NCBI GenBank assembly: GCA_043228905.1
Contig: JBHGNT010000008.1
Span: forward strand, 310,001-374,000
Length of the DNA: 64,000 bases
Origin: Azolla caroliniana
Lineage: Eukaryota > Polypodiophyta
Reading direction: 5' to 3'
The position numbers and the translations under genes were made by a program. Under the pieces are notes generated by a model that was not told the origin of the DNA, did not search any database, and worked only from the letters and a program-made list of their open reading frames with translations. Below are positions 24,225 to 37,704 of the stretch, piece after piece (the stretch's first letter is position 1; the number at the start of each line of letters is the position of its first letter).

Positions 24225-26810
24225 CCTTGTTTTTTGAATTCCATAACATAGCTCGTATTGTTAGCTTCGATTCGCATATTTAAACACTAAAATCCGATAT
24301 CAGATGGGCCAGGTATGAACATTTTAATTTAATCTCGAGCTCCTCTCTACTCCCTCCTCTAATTTGGGAATGTCTTCATATCTCTCGACCTGAGTTTCAA
24401 AATCTTGATTTTTTAATTCCATGTCATTGGTAGCTTTGTTAGCTTCAATTCGCATATTGGGTAATGTCTTCATGTCTCTCGACGTGAGTTTCGAAAGCTT
24501 GATTTTTTAATTCCATGTCATAGGTAGCTTTGTTAGCTTCGATTCGCATATTTGAACACTAAAATCCGATATCACATGGGCCAGGTATGAACATTTTAAT
24601 TTACTCTCGGGCTCCTCTCTACTCCGTCCTCTAATTTGGGAATGTCTTCATGTCTCTTGACCTGAGTTTCAAAATCTTGATTATTTAATTCGATATCATA
24701 GGTAGCTTTGTTAGCTTCGATTCGCATGTTTGAACACTAAAATCCGATATCAAATGGGCCAGGTATGAACATTTTAATTTACTCTCGGCTTCTTCTCTAC
24801 TCCCTCCTCTAATTTGGTAATTTCTTCATGTCTCTCGACCTGAGTTTCAAAACCTTGATTTTTTAATTCCACATCATAGCTAGCCTTGTTAGCTTCGATT
24901 CGTATGTTTGAACACTAAAATCCGATATCACATGGGCCAGGTATGAACATTTTAATTTACTCTCGGCCTCTTCTCTACTCCCTCCTCTAATTTGGTAATT
25001 TCTTCATGTCTCTCGACCTGAGTTTCAAAACCATGATTTTTTAATTCCATATCATAGCTAGCCTTGTTAGCTTCGATTCGTATGTTTGAACATTAAAATC
25101 CGATATCACATGGGCGAGGTATGAACATTTTCATTTACTCTCGGCCTCTTCTCTACTCCCTCCTCTAATTTGGTAATTTCTTCACGTCTCTCGACCTGAG
25201 TTTCAAAACCTTGATTTTTTAATTCGATATCATAGCTAGCCTTGTTAGCTTCGATTCGTATGTTTGAACACTAAAATCCGATATCACATGGGCCAGGTAT
25301 GAACATTTTAATTTACTCTCGGGCTCTTCTCAACTCCCTCCTCAAATCTAGTACTTTCTTCATGTCTCTCGACGTGAGTTTCAAAAGCTTAATTTTTTAA
25401 TTCCATATCATAGGTAGCTTTGTTAGCTTCGATTTGCATATTTGAACACTAAAATCCGATATCACATGGGCCAGGTATGAACATTTTAATTTACTCTCGG
25501 GCTCCTCTCTACTCCCTCCTCTAATTTGGGAATGTCTTCATGTCTCTCGACCTGACTTTCAAAATCTTGATTTTCGAATTCCATAACATAGCTCGCATTG
25601 TTAGCTTTGATTCGCATATTTGAACACTAAAATCCGATATCACATGGGCCAGGTATGAACATTTTAATTTACTCTCGGCCTCTTCTCTACTCCCTCCTCT
25701 AATTTGGTAATTTCTTCATGTCTCTCGACCTGAGTTTCAAAACCTTGATTTTTTCATTCCATATCATAGCTAGCCTTGTTAGCTTCAATTCGCATGTTTG
25801 AACACTAAAATCCGATATCACATGGGCCAGGTATGAACATTTTAATTTACTCTCGGCCTCTTCTCTACTCCCTCCTCTAATTTGGTAATTTCTTCATGTC
25901 TCTCGACCTGAGTTTCAAAACCTTGATTTTTTAATTCGATATCATAGCTAGCCTTGTTAGCTTCGATTCGTATGTTTGAACACTAAAATCCGATATCACA
26001 TGGGCCAGGTATGAACATTTTAATTTACTCTCGGGCTCCTCTCTACTCCCTCCTCTAATTTGGGAATGTCTTCATGTCTCTCGACCTGACTTTCAAAATC
26101 TTGATTTTCGAATTTCATAACATAGCTCGCATTGTTAGCTTTGATTCGCATATTTCAACACTAAAATCCGATATCACATGGGCCAGGTATGAACATTTTA
26201 ATTTACTCTCGGCCTCTTCTCTACTCCCTCCTCTAATTTGGTAATTTCTTCATGTCTCTCGACCTGAGTTTCAAAACCTTGATTTTTTCATTCCATATCA
26301 TAGCTAGCCTTGTTAGCTTCAATTCGCATGTTTGAACACTAAAATCCGATATCACATGGGCCAGGTATGAACATTTTAATTTACTCTCGGCCTCTTCTCT
26401 ACTCCCTCCTCTAATTTGGTAATTTCTTCATGTCTCTCGACCTGAGTTTCAAAACCTTGATTTTTTCATTCCATATCATAGCTAGCCTTGTTAGCTTCAA
26501 TTCGCATGTTTGAACACTAAAATCCGATATCACATGGGCCAGGTATGAACATTTTAATTTACTCTCGGCCTCTTCTCTACTCCCTCCTCTCATTTGGTAA
26601 TTTCTTCATGTCTCTCGACCTGAGTTTCAAAACCTTGATTTTTTCATTCCATATCATAGCTAGCCTTGTTAGCTTCAATTCGCATGTTTGAACACTAAAA
26701 TCCGATATCACATGGGCCAGGTATGAACATTTTAATTTACTCTCGGCCTCTTCTCTACTCCCTCCTCTAATTTGGTAATTCCTTCATGTCTCTCGACCTG
26801 AGTTTCAAAA
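24225..26810 (+). repeat. HOR-A unit 2, 2586 bp
   Basis: It has the same order and length as unit 1. The 60-codon minus-strand frame at 26411-26593 is identical in translation to the one at 23825-24007, showing how little the units differ. The only difference I noted by eye is the TCGAGTCG site of unit 1, which is TCGATTCG here. Confidence 0.9.
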
Positions 26811-28518
26811 CCTTGTTTTTTGAATTCCATAACATAGCTCGTATTGTTAGCTTCGATTCGCATATTTAAACACTAAAATCCGATATCAGATGGGCCAGGT
26901 ATGAACATTTTAATTTAATCTCGAGCTCCTCTCTACTCCCTCCTCTAATTTGGGAATGTCTTCATATCTCTCGACCTGAGTTTCAAAATCTTGATTTTTT
27001 AATTCCATGTCATTGGTAGCTTTGTTAGCTTCAATTCGCATATTGGGTAATGTCTTCATGTCTCTCGACGTGAGTTTCGAAAGCTTGATTTTTTAATTCC
27101 ATGTCATAGGTAGCTTTGTTAGCTTCGATTCGCATATTTGAACACTAAAATCCGATATCACATGGGCCAGGTATGAACATTTTAATTTACTCTCGGGCTC
27201 CTCTCTACTCCGTCCTCTAATTTGGGAATGTCTTCATGTCTCTTGACCTGAGTTTCAAAATCTTGATTATTTAATTCGATATCATAGGTAGCTTTGTTAG
27301 CTTCGATTCGCATGTTTGAACACTAAAATCCGATATCAAATGGGCCAGGTATGAACATTTTAATTTACTCTCGGCTTCTTCTCTACTCCCTCCTCTAATT
27401 TGGTAATTTCTTCATGTCTCTCGACCTGAGTTTCAAAACCTTGATTTTTTAATTCCACATCATAGCTAGCCTTGTTAGCTTCGATTCGTATGTTTGAACA
27501 CTAAAATCCGATATCACATGGGCCAGGTATGAACATTTTAATTTACTCTCGGCCTCTTCTCTACTCCCTCCTCTAATTTGGTAATTTCTTCATGTCTCTC
27601 GACCTGAGTTTCAAAACCATGATTTTTTAATTCCATATCATAGCTAGCCTTGTTAGCTTCGATTCGTATGTTTGAACATTAAAATCCGATATCACATGGG
27701 CGAGGTATGAACATTTTCATTTACTCTCGGCCTCTTCTCTACTCCCTCCTCTAATTTGGTAATTTCTTCACGTCTCTCGACCTGAGTTTCAAAACCTTGA
27801 TTTTTTAATTCGATATCATAGCTAGCCTTGTTAGCTTCGATTCGTATGTTTGAACACTAAAATCCGATATCACATGGGCCAGGTATGAACATTTTAATTT
27901 ACTCTCGGGCTCTTCTCAACTCCCTCCTCAAATCTAGTACTTTCTTCATGTCTCTCGACGTGAGTTTCAAAAGCTTAATTTTTTAATTCCATATCATAGG
28001 TAGCTTTGTTAGCTTCGATTTGCATATTTGAACACTAAAATCCGATATCACATGGGCCAGGTATGAACATTTTAATTTACTCTCGGGCTCCTCTCTACTC
28101 CCTCCTCTAATTTGGGAATGTCTTCATGTCTCTCGACCTGACTTTCAAAATCTTGATTTTCGAATTCCATAACATAGCTCGCATTGTTAGCTTTGATTCG
28201 CATATTTGAACACTAAAATCCGATATCACATGGGCCAGGTATGAACATTTTAATTTACTCTCGGCCTCTTCTCTACTCCCTCCTCTAATTTGGTAATTTC
28301 TTCATGTCTCTCGACCTGAGTTTCAAAACCTTGATTTTTTCATTCCATATCATAGCTAGCCTTGTTAGCTTCAATTCGCATGTTTGAACACTAAAATCCG
28401 ATATCACATGGGCCAGGTATGAACATTTTAATTTACTCTCGGCCTCTTCTCTACTCCCTCCTCTAATTTGGTAATTTCTTCATGTCTCTCGACCTGAGTT
28501 TCAAAACCTTGATTTTTT
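26811..28518 (+). repeat. HOR-A unit 3, partial (1708 bp), shared with HOR-B
   Basis: It follows units 1 and 2 at offset 2586 until about 28519, where this copy reads TTTTTTCATTCC and unit 2 reads TTTTTTAATTCG. From 27045 onwards it also fits the 1602-bp HOR-B period (GGGTAATGTC at 27045, 28647, 30249). It is thus both the last HOR-A unit and the first HOR-B unit, and shows where one gave rise to the other. Confidence 0.85.
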
Positions 28519-28646
28519 CATTCCATATCATAGCTAGCCTTGTTAGCTTCAACTCGCATGTTTGAACACTAAAATCCGATATCACATGGGCCAGGTATGA
28601 ACATTTTAATTTACTCTCGGGCTCTTCTCAAATCCCTCCTCAAATT

Positions 28647-30248
28647 GGGTAATGTCTTCATGTCTCTCGACGTGAGTTTCGAAAGCTTGATTTTTTAATT
28701 CCATGTCATAGGTAGCTTTGTTAGCTTCGATTCGCATATTTGAACACTAAAATCCGATATCACATGGGCCAGGTATGAACATTTTAATTTACTCTCGGGC
28801 TCCTCTCTACTCCGTCCTCTAATTTGGGAATGTCTTCATGTCTCTTGACCTGAGTTTCAAAATCTTGATTATTTAATTCAATATTATAGGTACCTTTGTT
28901 AGCTTCGATTCGCATGTTTGAACACTAAAATCCGATATCAAATGGGCCAGGTATGAACATTTTAATTTACTCTCGGCTTCTTCTCTACTCCCTCCTCTAA
29001 TTTGGTAATTTCTTCATGTCTCTCGACCTGAGTTTCAAAACCTTGATTTTTTAATTCCACATCATAGCTAGCCTTGTTAGCTTCGATTCGTATGTTTGAA
29101 CACTAAAATCCGATATCACATGGGCCAGGTATGAACATTTTAATTTACTCTCGGCCTCTTCTCTACTCCCTCCTCTAATTTGGTAATTTCTTCATGTCTC
29201 TCGACCTGAGTTTCAAAACCATGATTTTTTAATTCCATATCATAGCTAGCCTTGTTAGCTTCGATTCGTATGTTTGAACATTAAAATCCGATATCACATG
29301 GGCGAGGTATGAACATTTTCATTTACTCTCGGCCTCTTCTCTACTCCCTCCTCTAATTTGGTAATTTCTTCACGTCTCTCGACCTGAGTTTCAAAACCTT
29401 GATTTTTTAATTCGATATCATAGCTAGCCTTGTTAGCTTCGATTCGTATGTTTGAACACTAAAATCCGATATCACATGGGCCAGGTATGAACATTTTAAT
29501 TTACTCTCGGGCTCTTCTCAACTCCCTCCTCAAATCTAGTACTTTCTTCATGTCTCTCGACGTGAGTTTCAAAAGCTTAATTTTTTAATTCCATATCATA
29601 GGTAGCTTTGTTAGCTTCGATTTGCATATTTGAACACTAAAATCCGATATCACATGGGCCAGGTATGAACATTTTAATTTACTCTCGGGCTCCTCTCTAC
29701 TCCCTCCTCTAATTTGGGAATGTCTTCATGTCTCTCGACCTGACTTTCAAAATCTTGATTTTCGAATTCCATAACATAGCTCGCATTGTTAGCTTTGATT
29801 CGCATATTTGAACACTAAAATCCGATATCACATGGGCCAGGTATGAACATTTTAATTTACTCTCGGCCTCTTCTCTACTCCCTCCTCTAATTTGGTAATT
29901 TCTTCATGTCTCTCGACCTGAGTTTCAAAACCTTGATTTTTTCATTCCATATCATAGCTAGCCTTGTTAGCTTCAATTCGCATGTTTGAACACTAAAATC
30001 CGATATCACATGGGCCAGGTATGAACATTTTAATTTACTCTCGGCCTCTTCTCTACTCCCTCCTCTAATTTGGTAATTTCTTCATGTCTCTCGACCTGAG
30101 TTTCAAAACCTTGATTTTTTCATTCCATATCATAGCTAGCCTTGTTAGCTTCAACTCGCATGTTTGAACACTAAAATCCGATATCACATGGGCCAGGTAT
30201 GAACATTTTAATTTACTCTCGGGCTCTTCTCAAATCCCTCCTCAAATT
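28647..30248 (+). repeat. HOR-B unit, 1602 bp (9 monomers)
   Basis: It lies between GGGTAATGTC markers at 28647 and 30249; 1602 = 9x178. Its monomers are a subset of HOR-A in the same order, lacking five monomers and the 94-bp one (2586-1602 = 984 = 5x178+94). Private markers: AACTCGCATG at 28551 and 30153, and TTCAATATTATAGG near 28877. The AAAACCATGATT variant near 29217 is shared with HOR-A but absent from the next HOR-B unit. Confidence 0.88.
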
Positions 30249-31850
30249 GGGTAATGTCTTCATGTCTCTCGACGTGAGTTTCGAAAGCTTGATTTTTTAA
30301 TTCCATGTCATAGGTAGCTTTGTTAGCTTCGATTCGCATATTTGAACACTAAAATCCGATATCACATGGGCCAGGTATGAACATTTTAATTTACTCTCGG
30401 GCTCCTCTCTACTCCGTCCTCTAATTTGGGAATGTCTTCATGTCTCTTGACCTGAGTTTCAAAATCTTGATTATTTAATTCAATATTATAGGTACCTTTG
30501 TTAGCTTCGATTCGCATGTTTGAACACTAAAATCCGATATCAAATGGGCCAGGTATGAACATTTTAATTTACTCTCGGCTTCTTCTCTACTCCCTCCTCT
30601 AATTTGGTAATTTCTTCATGTCTCTCGACCTGAGTTTCAAAACCTTGATTTTTTAATTCCACATCATAGCTAGCCTTGTTAGCTTCGATTCGTATGTTTG
30701 AACACTAAAATCCGATATCACATGGGCCAGGTATGAACATTTTAATTTACTCTCGGCCTCTTCTCTACTCCCTCCTCTAATTTGGTAATTTCTTCATGTC
30801 TCTCGACCTGAGTTTCAAAACCTTGATTTTTTAATTCCATATCATAGCTAGCCTTGTTAGCTTCGATTCGTATGTTTGAACATTAAAATCCGATATCACA
30901 TGGGCGAGGTATGAACATTTTCATTTACTCTCGGCCTCTTCTCTACTCCCTCCTCTAATTTCGTAATTTCTTCATGTCTCTCGATCTGAGTTTCAAAACC
31001 TTGATTTTGTAACTCGATATCATAGCTAGCCTTGTTAGCTTCGATTCGTATGTTTGAACACTAAAATCCGATATCACATGGGCCAGGTATGAACATTTTA
31101 ATTTTCTCTCGGGCTATTCTCAACTCCCTCCTCAAATCTGGTACTTTCTTCATGTTTCTCGACGTGAGTTTCAAAAGCTTAATTTTTTAATTCCATATCA
31201 TAGGTAGCTTTGTTAGCTTCGATTTGCATATTTGAACACTAAAATCCGATATCACATGGGCCAGGTATGAACATTTTAATTTAATCTCGGGCTCCTCTCT
31301 ACTCCCTCCTCTAATTTTGGAATGTCTTCATGTCTCTTGACCTGACTTTCAAAATCTTGATTTTCGAATTCCATAACATAGCTCGCATTGTTAGCTTTGA
31401 TTCGCATATTTGAACACTAAAATCCGATATCACATGGGCCAGGTATGAACATTTTAATTTACTCTCGGCCTCTTCTCTACTCCCTCCTCTAATTTGGTAA
31501 TTTCTTCATGTCTCTCGACCTGAGTTTCAAAACCTTGATTTTTTCATTCCATATCATAGCTAGCCTTGTTAGCTTCAATTCGCATGTTTGAACACTAAAA
31601 TCCGATATCACATGGGCCAGGTATGAACATTTTAATTTACTCTCGGCCTCTTCTCTACTCCCTCCTCTAATTTGGTAATTTCTTCATGTCTCTCGACCTG
31701 AGTTTCAAAACCTTGATTTTTTCATTCCATATCATAGCTAGCCTTGTTAGCTTCAATTCGCATGTTTGAACACTAAAATCCGATATCACATGGGCCAGGT
31801 ATGAACATTTTAATTTACTCTCGGGCTCTTCTCAAATCCCTCCTCGAATT
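30249..31850 (+). repeat. HOR-B unit, 1602 bp
   Basis: It has the same order as the previous unit. It differs by CCTTGATT instead of CCATGATT near 30820, AATTTCGTAATTTC near 30957, TTTTGTAACTCG near 31006 and CATGTTTCTCGAC near 31151. These changes are largely carried into the later units, suggesting stepwise spread to the right. Confidence 0.88.
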
Positions 31851-33451
31851 GGGTAATGTCTTCATGTCTCTCGACGTGAGTTTCGAAAGCTTGATTTTTT
31901 AATTCCATGTCATAGGTAGCTTTGTTAGCTCGATTCGCATATTTGAACACTAAAATCCGATATCACATGGGCTAGGTATGAACATTTTAATTTACTCTCG
32001 GGCTCCTCTCTACTCCGTCCTCTAATTTGGGAATGTCTTCATGTCTCTTGACCTGAGTTTGAAAATCTTGATTATTTAATTCGATATCATAGGTACCTTT
32101 GTTAGCTTCGATTCGCATGTTTGAACACTAAAATCCGATATCAAATGGGCCAGGTATGAACATTTTAATTTACTCTCGGCTTCTTCTCTACTCCCTCCTC
32201 TAATTTGGTAATTTCTTCATGTCTCTCGACCTGAGTTTCAAAACCTTGATTTTTTAATTCCACATCATAGCTAGCCTTGTTAGCTTCGATTCGTATGTTT
32301 GAACACTAAAATCCGATATCACATGGGCCAGGTATGAACATTTTAATTTACTCTCGGCCTCTTCTCTACTCCCTCCTCTAATTTGGTAATTTCTTCATGT
32401 CTCTCGACCTGAGTTTCAAAACCTTGATTTTTTAATTCCATATCATAGCTAGCCTTGTTAGCTTCGATTCGTATGTTTGAACATTAAAATCCGATATCAC
32501 ATGGGCGAGGTATGAACATTTTCATTTACTCTCGGCCTCTTCTCTACTCCCTCCTCTAATTTCGTAATTTCTTCATGTCTCTCGATCTGAGTTTCAAAAC
32601 CTTGATTTTTTAATTCGATATCATAGCTAGCCTTGTTAGCTTCGATTCGTATGTTTGAACACTAAAATCCGATATCACATGGGCCAGGTATGAACATTTT
32701 AATTTTCTCTCGGGCTATTCTCAACTCCCTCCTCAAATCTGGTACTTTCTTCATGTCTCTCGACGTGAGTTTCAAAAGCTTAATTTTTTAATTCCATATC
32801 ATAGCTAGCTTTGTTAGCTTCGATTTGCATATTTGAACACTAAAATCCGATATCACATGGGCCAGGTATGAACATTTTAATTTAATCTCGGGCTCCTCTC
32901 TACTCCCTCCTCTAATTTTGGAATGTCTTCATGTCTCTCGACTTGACTTTCAAAATCTTGATTTTCGAATTCCATAACATAGCTCGCATTGTTAGCTTTG
33001 ATTCGCATATTTGAACACTAAAATCCGATATCACATGGGCCAGGTATGAACATTTTAATTTACTCTCGGCCTCTTCTCTACTCCCTCCTCTAATTTGGTA
33101 ATTTCTTCATGTCTCTCGACCTGAGTTTCAAAACCTTGATTTTTTCATTCCATATCATAGCTAGCCTTGTTAGCTTCAATTCGCATGTTTGAACACTAAA
33201 ATCCGATATCACATGGGCCAGGTATGAACATTTTAATTTACTCTCGGCCTCTTCTCTACTCCCTCCTCTAATTTGGTAATTTCTTCATGTCTCTCGACCT
33301 GAGTTTCAAAACCTTGATTTTTTCATTCCATATCATAGCTAGCCTTGTTAGCTTCAATTCGCATGTTTGAACACTAAAATCCGATATCACATGGGCCAGG
33401 TATGAACATTTTAATTTACTCTCGGGCTCTTCTCAAATCCCTCCTCGAATT
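31851..33451 (+). repeat. HOR-B unit, 1601 bp
   Basis: It starts with TCGAATTGGGTAATG. It carries a one-base deletion near 31930 (TTAGCTCGATTCG instead of TTAGCTTCGATTCG), which explains 1601 rather than 1602. The private TTTGAAAATC near 32050 is shared only with the displaced copy near 55283. Confidence 0.88.
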
Positions 33452-35025
33452 GGGTAATGTCTTCATGTCTCTCGACGTGAGTTTCGAAAGCTTGATTTTT
33501 TAATTCCATGTCATAGGTAGCTTTGTTAGCTCGATTCGCATATTTGAACACTAAAATCCGATATCACATGGGCCAGGTATGAACATTTTAATTTACTCTC
33601 GGGCTCCTCTCTACTCCGTCCTCTAATTTGGGAATGTCTTCATGTCTCTGGACCTGAGTTTCAAAATCTTGATTATTTAATTCGATATCATAGGTACCTT
33701 TGTTAGCTTCGATTCGCATGTTTGAACACTAAAATCCGATATCAAATGGGCCAGGTATGAACATTTTAATTTACTCTCGGCTTCTTCTCTACTCCCTCCT
33801 CTAATTTGGTAATTTCTTCATGTCTCTCGACCTGAGTTTCAAAACCTTGATTTTTTAATTCCACATCATAGCTAGCCTTGTTAGCTTCGATTCGTATGTT
33901 TGAACACTAAAATCCGATATCACATGGGCCAGGTATGAACATTTTAATTTACTCTCGGCCTCTTCTCTACTCCCTCCTCTAATTTGGTAATTTCTTCATG
34001 TCTCTCGACCTGAGTTTCAAAACCTTGATTTTTTAATTCCATATCATAGCTAGCCTTGTTAGCTTCGATTCGTATGTTTGAACATTAAAATCCGATATCA
34101 CATGGGCGAGGTATGAACATTTTCATTTACTCTCGGCCTCTTCTCTACTCCCTCCTCTAATTTCGTAATTTCTTCATGTCTCTCGATCTGAGTTTCAAAA
34201 CCTTGATTTTTTAATTCGATATCATAGCTAGCCTTGTTAGCTTCGATTCGTATGTTTGAACACTAAAATCCGATATCACATGGGCCAGGTATGAACATTT
34301 TAATTTTCTCTCGGGCTATTCTCAACTCCCTCCTCAAATCTGGTACTTTCTTCATGTCTCTCGACGTGAGTTTCAAAAGCTTAATTTTTTAATTCCATAT
34401 CATAGCTAGCTTTGTTAGCTTCGATTTGCATATTTGAACACTAAAATCCGATATCACATGGGCCAGGTATGAACATTTTAATTTAATCTCGGGCTCCTCT
34501 CTACTCCCTCCTCTAATTTTGGAATGTCTTCATGTCTCTCGACCTGACTTTCAAAATCTTGATTTTCGAATTCCATAACATAGCTCGCATTGTTAGCTTT
34601 GATTCGCATATTTGAACACTAAAATCCGATATCACATGGGCCAGGTATGAACATTTTAATTTACTCTCGGCCTCTTCTCTACTCCCTCCTCTAATTTGGT
34701 AATTTCTTCATGTCTCTCGACCTGAGTTTCAAAACCTTGATTTTTTCATTCCATATCATAGCTAGCCTTGTTAGCTTCAATTCGCATGTTTGAACACTAA
34801 AATCCGATATCACATGGGCCAGGTATGAACATTTTAATTTACTCTCGGCCTCTTCTCTACTCCCTCCTCTAATTTGGTAATTTCTTCATGTCTCTCGACC
34901 TGAGTTTCAAAACCTTGATTTTTTCATTCCATATCATAGCTAGCCTTGTTAGCTTCAATTCGCATGTTTGAACACTAAAATCCGATATCACATGGGCCAG
35001 GTATGAACATTTTAATTTACTCTCG
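33452..35025 (+). repeat. HOR-B last unit, ends at the HOR-C boundary
   Basis: The next unit again carries the one-base deletion (near 33532). Its end lacks the CTTCTCAAATCCC / GGGTAATGTC monomer and continues with CTCGGCCTCTTC monomers instead. The HOR-C period reaches left to about 34935, so the exact boundary lies somewhere in 34935-35025, where both HORs share the same monomer type. Confidence 0.8.
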
Positions 35026-35212
35026 GCCTCTTCTCTACTCCCTCCTCTAATTTGGTAATTTCTTCATGTCTCTCGACCTGAGTTTCAAAACCTTGATTTT
35101 TTCATTCCATATCATAGCTAGCCTTGTTAGCTTCAATTCGCATGTTTGAACACTAAAATCCGATATCACATGGGCCAGGTATGAACATTTTAATTTACTC
35201 TCGGGCTCCTCT

Positions 35213-37704
35213 CTACTCCGTCCTCTAATTTGGGAATGTCTTCATGTCTCTTGACCTGAGTTTCAAAATCTTGATTATTTAATTCGATATCATAGGTACC
35301 TTTGTTAGCTTCGATTCGCATGTTTGAACACTAAAATCCGATATCACATGGGCCAGGTATGAACATTTTAATTTACTCTCGGGCTCCTCTCTACTCCCTC
35401 CTCTAATTTGGGAATGTCTTCATGTCTCTCGACCTGACTTTCAAAATCTTGATTTTCGAATTCCATAACATAGCTCGCATTGTTAGCTTTGATTCGCATA
35501 TTTGAACACTAAAATCCGATATCACATGGGCCAGGTATGAACATTTTAATTTACTCTCGGCCTCTTCTCTACTCCCTCCTCTAATTTGGTAATTTCTTCA
35601 TGTCTCTCGACCTGAGTTTCAAAACCTTGATTTTTTCATTCCATATCATAGCTAGCCTTGTTAGCTTCAATTCGCATGTTTGAACACTAAAATCCGATAT
35701 CACATGGGCCAGGTATGAACATTTTAATTTACTCTCGGCCTCTTCTCTACTCCCTCCTCTAATTTGGTAATTTCTTCATGTCTCTCGACCTGAGTTTCAA
35801 AACCTTGATTTTTTAATTCGATATCATAGCTAGCCTTGTTAGCTTCGATTCGTATGTTTGAACACTAAAATCCGATATCACATGGGCCAGGTATGAACAT
35901 TTTAATTTACTCTCGGGCTCTTCTCAACTCCCTCCTCAAATCTGGTACTTTCTTCATGTCTCTCGACGTGAGTTTCAAAAGCTTAATTTTTTAATTCCAT
36001 ATCATAGGTAGCTTTGTTAGCTTCGATTTGCATATTTGAACACTAAAATCCGATATCACATGGGCCAGGTATGAACATTTTAATTTACTCTCGGGCTCCT
36101 CTCTACTCCCTCCTCTAATTTGGGAATGTCTTCATGTCTCTCGACCTGACTTTCAAAATCTTGATTTTCGAATTTCATAACATAGCTCGCATTGTTAGCT
36201 TCGATTCGCATGTTTGAACACTAAAATCCGATATCACATGGGCCAGTTATGAACATTTTAATTTACTCTCGGCCTCTTCTGTACTCCCTCCTCTAATTTG
36301 GTAATTTCTTCATGTCTCTCGACCTGAGTTTCAGAACCTTGATTTTTTCATTCCATATCATAGCTAGCCTTGTTAGCTTCGATTCGTATGTTTGAACACT
36401 AAAAGCCGATATGATATGGGCCAGGTATGAACATTTTAATTTACTCTCGGCCTCTTCTCTACTCCCTCCTCTAATTTGGTAATTTCTTCATGTCTCTCGA
36501 CCTGAGTTTCAAAACCTTCATTTTTTAATTCCATATCATAGTTAGCCTTATTAGCTTTGATTCGTATGTTTGAACACTAAAATCCGATATCACATGGGCC
36601 AGGTATGAACATTTTAATTTACTCTCGGGCTCCTCTCTATTCCCTCCTCTAATTTGGGAATGTCTTCATGTCTCTCGACCTGAGTTTCAAAATCTTGATT
36701 TTCGAATTCCATAACATAGCTCGCATTGTTAGCTTTGATTCGCATATTTGAACACTAAAATCCGATATCACATGGGCCAGGTATGAACATTTTAATTTAC
36801 TCTCGGCCTCTTCTCTACTCCCTCCTCTAATTTAGTAATTTCTTCATGTCTCTCGACCTGAGTTTCAAAATCTTGATTTTTGAATTCCATAACCTAGCTC
36901 GTATTGTTAGCTTCGATTCGCATATTTAAACACTAAAATCCGATATCAGATGGGCCAGGTATGAACATTTTAATTTAATCTCGGGCTCCTCTCTACTCCC
37001 TCCTCTAATTTGGGAATGTCTTCATATCTCTCGACCTGAGTTTCAAAATCTTGGTTCTTTAATTCCATGTCATAGGTACCTTTGTTAGCTTCGATTCGCA
37101 TATTTGAACACTAAAATCCGATATCACATGGGCCAGGTATGAACATTTTAATTTACTCTCGGCCTCTTCTCTACTCCCTCCTCTAATTTAGTAATTTCTT
37201 CATGTCTCTCGACCTGAGTTTCAAAACCTTGATTTTTTCATTCCATATCATAGCTAACTTTGCTAGCTTCGAGTCGCATGTTTTAACACTAAAATCCGAT
37301 ATCACATGGGCTAGGTCTAAACATTTTAATTTACTCTCGGGCTCCTCTCTACTCCCTCCTCTAATTTGGGAATGTCTTCATCTCTCTCGACCTGAGTTTC
37401 AAAATCTTGATTTTTTAATTCCATATCATAGCTAGCCTTGTTAGCTTCAATTCGCATGTTTGAACACTAAAATCCGATATCACATGGGCCAGGTATGAAC
37501 ATTTTAATTTACTCTCGGCCTCTTCTCTACTCCCTCCTCTAATTTGGTAATTTCTTCATGTCTCTCGACCTGAGTTTCAAAACCTTGATTTTTTCATTCC
37601 ATATCATAGCTAGCCTTGTTAGCTTCAATTCGCATGTTTGAACACTAAAATCCGATATCACATGGGCCAGGTATGAACATTTTAATTTACTCTCGGGCTC
37701 CTCT
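35213..37704 (+). repeat. HOR-C unit C1, 2492 bp (14 monomers)
   Basis: Units are counted from the CTACTCCGTCC marker (35213, 37705, 40197, 43223, 45715, 48207). 2492 = 14x178. The HOR shares several monomer types with HOR-A (CTACTCCGTCC with TTGATTATTTAATTCG, TTTTCGAATTCC, AAGCTTAATT). It adds its own: GGGCCAGTTATG, AAAGCCGATATGATATGG, CATAGTTAGCCTTATTAGC, CATAACCTAGCTCG, TTGGTTCTTTAATTCC and CTAACTTTGCTAGCTTCGAG. The 77-codon frame at 37202-37435 is a chance frame repeated in each unit. Confidence 0.92.

Noticed and set aside
37202-37435. 77-codon open frame repeated at 39694, 42720, 45212, 47704 and 50196
   Set aside because: The repetition comes from the HOR-C unit itself (spacing 2492 or 3026). 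Conservation reflects recent duplication of DNA, not selection on a protein. There is no gene structure around it.
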